Shown here: piece by piece, positions 1-6,242 of the stretch
Position numbering within the stretch: position 1 is the first letter of the stretch
Layout of the letters: each line of letters opens with the position of its first letter
Origin: Christensenella sp. UBA5394
GTDB lineage: Bacteria; Bacillota; Clostridia; Christensenellales; CAG-138
Assembly: GCA_002409725.1 (NCBI GenBank)
Contig: DHOI01000014.1
Location: forward strand, 26,269 to 38,530
Reading direction: 5' to 3'
Length of the DNA: 12,262 nt
Position numbers and translations under genes: made by a program
Notes under the pieces: generated by a model
What the model was told of the DNA's origin: nothing
The model's input: the letters and a program-made list of their open reading frames with translations, nothing else
Database searches by the model: none

Positions 1-2
1 GC

Positions 3-137
3 GACCACCTCGCGCATGGCACGCTCCTTACGGGCGCACGCTTGCGCGCGGCGGACGTCGACCGTAATGATGCGGTGGACGCAAACGACATGCTCCTTCT
101 CATTCGCTTTATCAACAGCGATGCAAAGATAGCTTAA
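3..137 (+). CDS. C-terminal end of a dockerin-domain protein (5' partial)
   Basis: Frame 3 is open from the window edge to TAA at 135-137 and gives the last 44 residues of a larger protein. The end carries a type I dockerin-like repeat. DVDRNDAVDAND has Asp/Asn at positions 1, 3, 5, 9 and 12, the calcium-binding loop pattern, followed by the helix MLLLIRFIN. The preceding LAHGTLLTGARLRAA looks like the linker between the first and second dockerin repeats. Dockerins bind cohesin modules and attach secreted enzymes or surface proteins to a scaffold. The next gene starts 14 bases later and encodes a cohesin-like protein, which supports the call and suggests an operon. The catalytic or other upstream part lies outside the window, so the protein's own function is unknown. 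Confidence 0.72.
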   Translation, partial: DHLAHGTLLTGARLRAADVDRNDAVDANDMLLLIRFINSDAKIA

Positions 138-151
138 GGGGGTATTGAGGT

Positions 152-1375
152 ATGAAAGGCTTTTTGATATATAAAAGGACGGCCGCGTTCTTTCTCGTGG
201 CGCTTCTGCTTCTCGCGCCGGCATCCGCACTCGCCGATGTGCGCCTGAGTGCTGCAACGGACAAAACGAGCGCGCAGGCGGGCGATACGGTGGAAATCAC
301 CGTGACCGTGAGCGGCAAGGGGATGTCCGTCGCGGAGGGCATTTTTACCTACGACCCGGCAGTGCTCGCTTATGCGGAAGGCGCAGGCGGCGCTTCCGAC
401 GGCTTTTTGAGCATGGCTTCCGCGCAAAAAGGCGGAACCGACACCCTAACGGCGCGCGTAACATTCACGGCCGTCGCGGCAGGTACGGCGGAAGTCAAAT
501 TCAATGTGGAAAAGGTGCTGGGCTACGACGGCAAAGAGGAGGGTGGCGCGAGCGCGAGCGTAAACATAGCGGTTGCCGCCGCGCCCGCAACGCCCACGCC
601 GCCGCCCATCGACTACGCGACCGAGGGCGTTTTGGCGCAAAATGTGGAGGGCACAACGGAAAGCCTGTATATCTGGCGTACGCTCGAGAACGTGACGCTG
701 CCCGCGAGCTATGAGGAGTCGGAATATACCTACCACGATCAAACGGTGGCCGCGGCCATGGTAGCCGATAGCGACGCGCCCACGCTTTTCTACCTATCCA
801 ACGCCGCGGGCGACGCGGGCGGCTATTATATCTTCAACAAACAAAAGGATACGCTCTACCCCTATAAAACGGTATCCTCCGTTTCAAAAACGTATATCCT
901 CCTGCAGCCGGACGGTAGCGTGCCTCTTCCCGACGGGTTTACGGAGACTACGCTGACCATAGACGAAAAGGATTATACCGCGTGGAAGGCGCAAGATGCG
1001 CAGGGCGATATCTATCTTCTATACGCGCGCAACGCCAACGGCGAGGTGGGGTATTATGCTTATAACCCATCGGATCAGTCCCTCCAGCGCTATGTGGTGA
1101 TGCCCGCGCGGCCCGTGCAACCTACGCTGCCGCCCGAGCAGGCTATAGAAACGCCCGCGCCTGCGCCGCAGCAGGCCCCCGCGCCCGCCGAGGAAGGTGC
1201 AATCAGCGTGAACGCAACGCTGTTTTACGCCATATGCGGCGCCTGTGCGCTGCTCCTTATCCTGCTGATCGTGCTCCTTGCGATCCGTGCCGCGGAGGAA
1301 AAACGCCGCAAAGAGCGGGCTGCGAAGCGCAAGGCGGAACGCGAACGCGCGCGTCGGCAGGAGCTTGAACAATAA
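152..1375 (+). CDS. Secreted, membrane-anchored cohesin-domain protein
   Basis: The 407-residue product has these parts in order: a signal peptide (about 1-28, hydrophobic core FFLVALLLL, cleavage probably after SALA); a cohesin-like beta domain (about 30-142, with AQAGDTVEITVTVSG, an FTYDPAVLAY strand and a closing FTAVAAGTAEVKF segment); a short Pro/Thr linker (about 143-152); a domain I cannot name (about 153-316) with two similar Tyr-rich units; a Pro/Ala/Gln linker (about 317-347); one transmembrane helix (about 355-379); and a highly basic tail (380-407). It is therefore expected to face outward, anchored at its C-terminus, with the cohesin module available for dockerin partners such as the preceding gene product. 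The start at 152 follows a purine-rich GGGGG/TGAGG stretch and gives a proper signal peptide. Alanine codons are often GCG, unlike the GCC-rich genes after 2066. The cohesin call rests on pattern, not on a search. Confidence 0.75.
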   Translation: MKGFLIYKRTAAFFLVALLLLAPASALADVRLSAATDKTSAQAGDTVEITVTVSGKGMSVAEGIFTYDPAVLAYAEGAGGASDGFLSMASAQKGGTDTLTARVTFTAVAAGTAEVKFNVEKVLGYDGKEEGGASASVNIAVAAAPATPTPPPIDYATEGVLAQNVEGTTESLYIWRTLENVTLPASYEESEYTYHDQTVAAAMVADSDAPTLFYLSNAAGDAGGYYIFNKQKDTLYPYKTVSSVSKTYILLQPDGSVPLPDGFTETTLTIDEKDYTAWKAQDAQGDIYLLYARNANGEVGYYAYNPSDQSLQRYVVMPARPVQPTLPPEQAIETPAPAPQQAPAPAEEGAISVNATLFYAICGACALLLILLIVLLAIRAAEEKRRKERAAKRKAERERARRQELEQ

Positions 1376-1377
1376 CC

Positions 1378-1816
1378 GGCACGTGTTGGAGAGTGTAAGT
1401 ACGGAGGAACAGCCTAGGAGAAAGATATTTGAGAGGGCGCATGGGGCGGTTACTGCTGTGATTTTGGTGTACAGCTAGCTACTCACCAAAATCCATGAAC
1501 GAGTAGAAACGATGGGTGTCGTAGAATCTATTTTGGCCCTCGCGGTGGCTGCGTTCGGCCTTGCCGTTATGTTTGGGGGTGTCTGGGTGTGTACAGGCGA
1601 TTCAATTTATGCCGGATGCCAAGCTCGGCAACGGCTTTTTCAAACAGGGTTTGCAACTCCTACGGTTGGTGAATTCAAAACCATTGTCATTCCATGGTAA
1701 AGCCTTGCCTTTTAGAGAAGGCATATGTCTTCCTTTTCGGCTGCTCAGGGAGTTTACCCATGCGTTTGAGCACACAGGCTCTCCACGCAGCGGTAGTAAC
1801 CACGCTCTCGCAAGTC
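1378..1816 (-). pseudogene. Decayed IS481-family transposase remnant
   Basis: Read on the minus strand in several frames, this stretch spells IS481-type (rve fold, DDE) transposase segments in the right order. At about 1816-1720 there is LRERGYYRCVES then, after a frame change, VLKRMGKLPEQPKRKTY. At about 1690-1660 comes NDNGFEFTNR, with the second catalytic Asp, followed in another frame by LFEKAVAELGIRHKL and YTPRH. From 1571 comes HNGKAERSHRE, with the catalytic Glu, then QNRFYDTHRFYSF, an in-frame TAG at 1481-1479, and LAVHQ...RPMRPLKYLSP. Full-length relatives, as I remember them, have roughly 80 residues between LKRMGK and DNGFEF. Here there are far fewer, so the first catalytic Asp region is deleted. 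With that deletion, several frameshifts and a stop, it is inactive. I found no clear terminal inverted repeats. It ends against the cohesin gene's stop codon. Confidence 0.85.
1460..1493. repeat. Inverted repeat, 10-bp arms, 14-nt loop
   Basis: GATTTTGGTG at 1460-1469 is perfectly complementary to CACCAAAATC at 1484-1493. The loop contains the palindrome AGCTAGCT (1473-1480). It lies inside the transposase remnant, over the stop-bearing part. There is no T-run, so it does not look like a terminator. It may be chance. Confidence 0.5.
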
Positions 1817-1925
1817 TGATAAGCTGCTAACTCAACAATAACCGATTGTGCCTCTTCTCTGACCTTCTTTTAGCTCATCTTTTTCAACGTATATTGTAGC
1901 CCTACACCGGCGATTGCAGGGGCGC
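1817..1925. other. Intergenic stretch with no recognisable gene
   Basis: About 110 bases separate the transposase remnant from the GC-rich leader of the response regulator. The minus strand could hold more of the transposase N-terminus (short segments such as KKDELKEG), but the match is too weak to claim. No RNA gene, repeat or promoter could be supported here. Confidence 0.4.
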
Positions 1926-1987
1926 GGGGGCGGCTTGCCCCCCGGCGGCCGGTTGTGCTACTATATATGTGGCCGCACCATGCGGCC
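1926..1987. repeat. Two GC-rich inverted repeats around the promoter
   Basis: GGGGGC (1926-1931) pairs with GCCCCC (1937-1942) across GGCTT. GGCCGC (1971-1976) pairs with GCGGCC (1982-1987) across ACCAT. The first overlaps the candidate -35 and the second falls at the expected transcript start. They may be operator sites or a 5' leader hairpin. GC-rich spacing alone could also produce such pairs. Confidence 0.4.
1935..1964 (+). promoter_or_regulatory. Candidate promoter for the regulatory operon
   Basis: TTGCCC (1935-1940) is followed after 18 nt by TACTAT (1959-1964), with an extended -10 TG at 1956-1957. The predicted start of transcription, near 1971, lies downstream of the ATG at 1955 and upstream of the ATG at 2066, so it supports 2066 as the response-regulator start. 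The -35 sits on the distal arm of a GC-rich hairpin (1926-1942). Confidence 0.4.
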
Positions 1988-2065
1988 GGCAATACCCATC
2001 CGCACATCGTTCGATACACCCGGGGCCCCGGCCCTATCGATTCCAGCAAAGCGAGGCAAAAACAT

Positions 2066-3676
2066 ATGCGCAAGGTTCTGGTTGCCGACGACGAGGTCAG
2101 GGTCTGCAAGCTGATCTGCAATCTTGTGGATTGGGCTGCTTTTGATATGCAAATTGTTGCTACGGCCCACGACGGGCTGAGCGCCTTTGCCGCTGTAGAG
2201 CGGGAAAAGCCGGATCTCGTGGTGACGGATATCCGCATGCCCGGCCTGGACGGCTTGGCGCTGATCGCCAAAATGCGCGAGAGCGCGCCGGATACGGATA
2301 TCATCATCATCAGCGGCCACCGTGATTTTGAATATGCCCAGCAGGCCATTGAATATGGGGCCAACGCCTACCTGCTAAAGCCCGTCAATAAAGAAGAGCT
2401 GGAAACGGCGCTGCGCAAGATACGAGTCCGGCACGACAAGCGCGAGCAGGAGGCGGAGCGGGCGGAGAACCTGCTCTCCCGCCTTCATCAGGATAGCGGC
2501 CAGTTGCGCGCCATGTTCTTTGGCGACTGGTTGCTGAATACGGGCCGGGAGCCGCTGGATGCAGGGCAGGCCAACGAGCGTTACCATTATCAATTTGGCT
2601 CCGGCATATACCGGGCCTATGTGGTGAAGCTGGATTTCCCCTGCCCGGAGGAATACTCGCAGGCCGCCTGTATGGCCCTGCGGGAAAAGCTGGCGGAGCT
2701 CCTGTGTCGCTATCTGCGGCCTTTGAGTATCGAGGAGGAGCGATCCTTTGCGGGCACGCGCATATTGGGCTTCGTGCATTATGCACGCCGCAGCGAGGTG
2801 GGGCTGCGCCGCCAGTTGCTGGCCTGCGTCAACGAGATGGGGGCGCAGCGGGATATGTTCCGCCACGCGCAGATCACCATGGGGCTGGGCGGAGTCAAGG
2901 CAAGCCTTGGCGAGTTGCCCGATTCGATGGAAGAGGCGACGATGGCCGTGGAGCAGCGCTTGGTAGATAAGAGCGGCCAAAGGGTGCTGGAGCGCTATGA
3001 TACGGGCATGCCGGATCTAAGCATACTCCAGCAGGAATATAAAAGCCGCCTGGCCGGCATCGTGGAGCTTTTGGATGACGCAGCCGTGCCCGCGCTGGTG
3101 GCGGAGCTGGCCCAAAGCGTGATGCGCACGTCGGCGCTTTGCGGCGCGGGATTGCTGCTGGCCGTTACCCGGGCCTTTGAGTTGTTTGCAGCGCTGATGC
3201 GCTCCGCCCACGGCCCCACCGAGGATATGGAGGGCGCTGCTGCCGGCTTTGCAGAGCAGCTCGAGCTGGTGCACGATGGGGCGGGCGTGTTCTTTTGCCT
3301 GCAAGCGGCTATGCAAAGGCATATCGCGCTTAGGCGCGGGGCTATGCGCCAGGCCGTTACCCGGCCCATCGCCAACGCGCGGCAATACATCCTGGCCCAT
3401 TACCGCGAGCCCGTCACGCTGGAGGAAATCGCTGGGGTAGCCGGCTTTAACGCCAGCTATTTCAGCGCCCTGTTCAAAAAAGAGTGCGGGGAAACCTTTT
3501 TAGAATACCTTTCCGGCGTGCGCATCGCCAAGGCCAAGGAGCTCTTGCGCAGCACGGATCTGCCCGTAGCGGACGTATGCGCGCAGGTCGGCTATACCGA
3601 TGTAAAGCACTTCAACCGTACCTTCAAAAAGCTTGCGAACGTAACGCCCACGGAGTTCCGCAAGCTCTATTCCTAA
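2066..3676 (+). CDS. Two-component response regulator, REC plus AraC-type DNA-binding domain (YesN-like)
   Basis: The 536-residue product is a transcription regulator expected to control the sugar operon. An N-terminal receiver domain (1-120) has the acidic pocket D8/D9, the phospho-acceptor D55 in TDIRMPGLDG, S83 in IIISGH and K105 in LLKPV. A long, poorly conserved middle region (about 120-430) is usual for YesN-like regulators. The C-terminal AraC/XylS domain (about 432-536) shows two helix-turn-helix units: EEIAGVAGFNASYFSALFKK, and VADVCAQVGYTDVKHFNRTF ending in TPTEFRKLY. I chose ATG 2066 because the conserved MRKVLVADDE begins there, an AGG lies 9 nt upstream, and the candidate promoter would start transcription after the ATG at 1955. 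The partner kinase begins 4 bases after its stop. AraC-type regulators of this kind usually activate sugar uptake and catabolic genes; the targets here are inferred from position. Confidence 0.9.
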   Translation: MRKVLVADDEVRVCKLICNLVDWAAFDMQIVATAHDGLSAFAAVEREKPDLVVTDIRMPGLDGLALIAKMRESAPDTDIIIISGHRDFEYAQQAIEYGANAYLLKPVNKEELETALRKIRVRHDKREQEAERAENLLSRLHQDSGQLRAMFFGDWLLNTGREPLDAGQANERYHYQFGSGIYRAYVVKLDFPCPEEYSQAACMALREKLAELLCRYLRPLSIEEERSFAGTRILGFVHYARRSEVGLRRQLLACVNEMGAQRDMFRHAQITMGLGGVKASLGELPDSMEEATMAVEQRLVDKSGQRVLERYDTGMPDLSILQQEYKSRLAGIVELLDDAAVPALVAELAQSVMRTSALCGAGLLLAVTRAFELFAALMRSAHGPTEDMEGAAAGFAEQLELVHDGAGVFFCLQAAMQRHIALRRGAMRQAVTRPIANARQYILAHYREPVTLEEIAGVAGFNASYFSALFKKECGETFLEYLSGVRIAKAKELLRSTDLPVADVCAQVGYTDVKHFNRTFKKLANVTPTEFRKLYS

Positions 3677-3680
3677 ACCT

Positions 3681-4736
3681 ATGCTGCTGCACCATGCCAA
3701 GCGCTATATCAGCGCCCGTATCGCCCTGTTGTGCACGGTTTTTTCCGGGCTTTTCATCCTGGCCCTGCTGGCCGCCCTTTATTGGGTGCAAAAGAGCTAT
3801 ATCGCCCTGCTGCCGCCCCTTTGCGTGCTGGCCCTTTTTGCGCTGCTGGGGTATGAATACGTATACAAGCCCTATAAAGAAACGGAAAAGCTGCTCACCC
3901 TCTTCGCGGCGGGCTATACGGTAGAGGATACGCTGGATATGCGTTACCCGCTCAGCCCCGGCACGGAGGCGGCGGTGGGCCGCATCCGGGATATCTTCGT
4001 CAACCGCGAATTCATCAGCGCAAGCAAGCGCCAGGCCCAATACTTGGCCCTGCAAAACCAGATCAACCCCCACTTCCTTTACAATACCCTCGAAGGCATT
4101 CGCAGCGACGCCATCGTGGCCGGCGCGCAGGATATCGCCGATATGACCGAAGCCCTCTCCACCTTTTTCCGCTATACCATCAGCAATCTGGAAAACCTGG
4201 TTTCCCTCGAGGAGGAACTGCACAATGTGGAGAATTACTTCCGTATCCAGCAATACCGCTTTGGGGAACGGCTGCAAATGCGGGTAGAGTATGACGAGGG
4301 AGATAAGCAGGAACTGCTGCGTTGCCACCTGCTCAAGCTCACGCTACAGCCCATTGTGGAGAACGCCATCATCCACGGGCTGGAACAAAAGCTGGCGGAC
4401 GGGCTTTTGCGCATCCGATTGGAGCTCACGGTAACGCGATTGCTCATCACCGTATCGGACAACGGCGTGGGCATGCCCGAGCAAAAGGTGGATGAGCTGA
4501 ACGCCCATCTCAACGCCGCCTATTTTGAAACCGCAAAGTGGCAGAGCAGCCACGGCGGTATTGCCCTGATCAACGTTAACAACCGCATCAAGCTCCTTTT
4601 TGGCGAGGAATATGGCATTTATATCTATAGCGTGGAGGGGGAGGGCACGGATGTGCGGGTCACGCTACCGCGGGCCCTTGATGATATAGAGGCCCGGCGC
4701 GTGGCCGAGGGCACGGCCCGGCGGGGGAGCGTATGA
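3681..4736 (+). CDS. Sensor histidine kinase, His_kinase/HATPase type, with no extracellular sensor domain
   Basis: The 351-residue membrane kinase is the expected partner of the preceding regulator. Two hydrophobic helices (about 13-36 and 41-60) are separated by only about 4-6 residues (QKSY), so almost nothing is exposed outside. A cytoplasmic linker (61-115) leads to the H-box QINPHFLYNTLE with phospho-acceptor H131. The ATP-binding domain has the N-box QPIVENAIIHG (N228), the G1 box DNGVGM (260-265) and a G2-like GGIAL followed by NVNNRI (292-303). These are the features of the YesM/LytS-like His_kinase family. Usual YesM proteins carry a large extracellular Cache-type sensor and a HAMP domain; neither is evident here. 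The start has no strong ribosome-binding site and lies 4 nt after the regulator's stop, so translation is probably coupled. Its stop overlaps the next start (ATGA, 4733-4736). Confidence 0.88.
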   Translation: MLLHHAKRYISARIALLCTVFSGLFILALLAALYWVQKSYIALLPPLCVLALFALLGYEYVYKPYKETEKLLTLFAAGYTVEDTLDMRYPLSPGTEAAVGRIRDIFVNREFISASKRQAQYLALQNQINPHFLYNTLEGIRSDAIVAGAQDIADMTEALSTFFRYTISNLENLVSLEEELHNVENYFRIQQYRFGERLQMRVEYDEGDKQELLRCHLLKLTLQPIVENAIIHGLEQKLADGLLRIRLELTVTRLLITVSDNGVGMPEQKVDELNAHLNAAYFETAKWQSSHGGIALINVNNRIKLLFGEEYGIYIYSVEGEGTDVRVTLPRALDDIEARRVAEGTARRGSV

Positions 4737-6112
4737 GGGAGGAACTCTTTCGCATGGAGCGGGTGAGCTGCCTAGAAAACGGGGCGGCCCTGCTCAACAA
4801 TGTGAACCTGCACATTTTCAGCGGGGAGATCATGGGGCTTTTGTGCATCAACGACGTGGGCCTCGAAGCCCTGATCGGCCTGATGTGCGTGAATACGCCC
4901 CTGCATTTTGGCCGCGTCTATTTTTTTGAGCGCCTGGTGAACGACTATAAGCACAGCGGCCTTGATGAAAACCCAGCTGCCGTGATCGAGCGCCGCTCGC
5001 GGCTGGTGGATTCCCTCACCGTGTCGGATAACGTGTTCGTGCTGCGGAGCAGCTTCCACGAGCATATCATCTCCCGGCGGGAGATGGACAGGCGCTTTGA
5101 GGCCTATGCCCGGGAATTGGGCGTGCCCATCGCCGGGGATTGCTATGTGGACCAGCTTTCCGCCTATGAGCGCTGCGTGGTGGAGATGCTGCGGGCCGTG
5201 AACACGGGCAAACGGCTGATCATCCTGCGCGATCTTAGCAGCTTCCTCGGGGACCGGGAGCTGGCGGAGATCCAGCGCCTCATGGCGCGCTACGCGGGGC
5301 GTGGGGTCTCCTTCCTCTATGTTTGCAGCCACGAAAAGGAGCTTTCCGCCCTCTGCGACCGGGTGGCCGTTCTGGAAAACGGCAAAATACAAAAGCTGGC
5401 CGAGCGGGGCGGTCAGGCGGCCCTTTCCTTGCCTCGCCGCAGGGCCAGGGAGCCCAGGCCGCTCACCAGGGAGCCGGATTGGCAGGGCCGGCCCGCCCTT
5501 TCCTTCAGCGGCGTAGATACGCCCAATCTGCGCGGGCTCTCCCTTTCCGTATACCCGGGCGAATGCGTGGCCCTCATCGCACAGGAGGAGGAGGCCGGCG
5601 ATGTGATCTCCCTGGCCCTGGGGGAGATCCAGCCCCGCAGGGGCGCTTTATCCCTGGCCGGCAAGCAGGCGCGCCGCCTGATCGCGGGCAGCGTGGCCGT
5701 GATTGATGAAAAGCCGGAGCGCCGCATGGTCTTTCCGGATCTTTCATATCTTGATAACCTCTGTTTCGGGGCGGATAAACGGATGCCGTGCCTTTGGCGT
5801 TCCCGGCGGATACTCCGCAGCGTGGCCCAGGAATACTATCCCGTGGCCGGGGAGAGCATCTACGCGGCGGATATCCGCTACCTGCCCATCAAGGAGCTGT
5901 ATACGCTAATCTATTGCCGCGTGGCCTTTGCGCACCCCAAGGCGGTGGTATGCCTTAAGCCTTTCGATGCCATCGACCTTTCCCTCAGGCAGCACGTAAT
6001 GGGCCTGATCGATATGCTTTGCGAACGGGGGATCGCCGTGCTGATCCTTTCGCCCAGCGTATCAGCCACCTCCTTTTTTGCCGACCGCCTGCTGACAACT
6101 CCTAAAAATTAG
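4733..6112 (+). CDS. Catalytically dead RbsA-like double ABC-ATPase homologue (pseudo-ATPase)
   Basis: The 459-residue protein aligns by eye with sugar ABC ATPases such as the one at 6243, but the ATPase motifs are gone in both halves. In half 1, GEIMGLLCINDVGLEAL (31-47) stands where relatives have GEVMALLGENGAGKSTL, so the P-loop Lys is Leu44 and the Ser/Thr pair is Glu45/Ala46. The signature is LSAYE (142-146). Walker B is RLIILRDLSS (161-170), with Arg166 for the Asp and Asp167 for the catalytic Glu. In half 2 (about 252-459) the P-loop region is ALIAQEEEAGDVI (280-292), the signature position reads LPIKE (384-388), and Walker B is VVCLKPFDAID with Leu408 and Lys409 replacing Asp-Glu. The frame is intact over 460 codons and starts inside the kinase stop (ATGA), with GGGGGAG just upstream. 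It therefore looks maintained by selection. A role as decoy subunit or transport-state reporter for the two-component system is my inference. Confidence 0.85.
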   Translation: MREELFRMERVSCLENGAALLNNVNLHIFSGEIMGLLCINDVGLEALIGLMCVNTPLHFGRVYFFERLVNDYKHSGLDENPAAVIERRSRLVDSLTVSDNVFVLRSSFHEHIISRREMDRRFEAYARELGVPIAGDCYVDQLSAYERCVVEMLRAVNTGKRLIILRDLSSFLGDRELAEIQRLMARYAGRGVSFLYVCSHEKELSALCDRVAVLENGKIQKLAERGGQAALSLPRRRAREPRPLTREPDWQGRPALSFSGVDTPNLRGLSLSVYPGECVALIAQEEEAGDVISLALGEIQPRRGALSLAGKQARRLIAGSVAVIDEKPERRMVFPDLSYLDNLCFGADKRMPCLWRSRRILRSVAQEYYPVAGESIYAADIRYLPIKELYTLIYCRVAFAHPKAVVCLKPFDAIDLSLRQHVMGLIDMLCERGIAVLILSPSVSATSFFADRLLTTPKN

Positions 6113-6136
6113 CCTACAAAATCCAAAAAATGGCCC

Positions 6137-6165
6137 TTAGCATCCCCGGGGGCGGGTGCTATGAT
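6137..6165 (+). promoter_or_regulatory. Promoter of the sugar transporter operon
   Basis: TTAGCA (6137-6142), a 17-nt spacer and TATGAT (6160-6165), with an extended -10 TG at 6157-6158. The spacer carries an imperfect inverted repeat, AGCATCC (6139-6145) and GGGTGCT (6154-6160), which could be an operator. The weak -35 suits activation by the AraC-type regulator. The same TGCTATGAT -10 recurs before the kinase gene at 9842. Confidence 0.55.
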
Positions 6166-6192
6166 AACAACAGAGCAAGTTCTGTTGTTTTT
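6166..6192 (+). promoter_or_regulatory. Perfect inverted repeat at the transporter transcript start; operator or terminator
   Basis: AACAACAGA (6166-6174) and TCTGTTGTT (6181-6189) form a perfect 9-bp stem with a 6-nt loop, followed by TTT. This could end the upstream regulatory operon (intrinsic terminator, modest GC). It also begins one base after the -10 and spans the expected start site, which is a classic repressor-operator position. The two roles are not exclusive. A smaller hairpin, GCGCG/CGCGC, follows at 6197-6210. Confidence 0.5.
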
Positions 6193-6242
6193 CTATGCGC
6201 GGTTTCGCGCCATTTCCAAATCGATGATAGCAGGGGATAAGC

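Noticed and set aside
1512..1830. Two short plus-strand open frames in the gap before the response regulator
   Set aside because: They are antisense to the minus-strand transposase segments, which explain the same bases much better.
1955..2065. A longer response regulator starting at ATG 1955
   Set aside because: The extra 37 residues are not receiver-like. The candidate -10 lies within this stretch, and the conserved MRKVLVADDE begins at 2066.
4733..6112. The dead ATPase as an ordinary decaying pseudogene
   Set aside because: There is no stop or frameshift over 460 codons, the start is coupled to the kinase, and the overall RbsA-like pattern is kept, all of which argue for selection.
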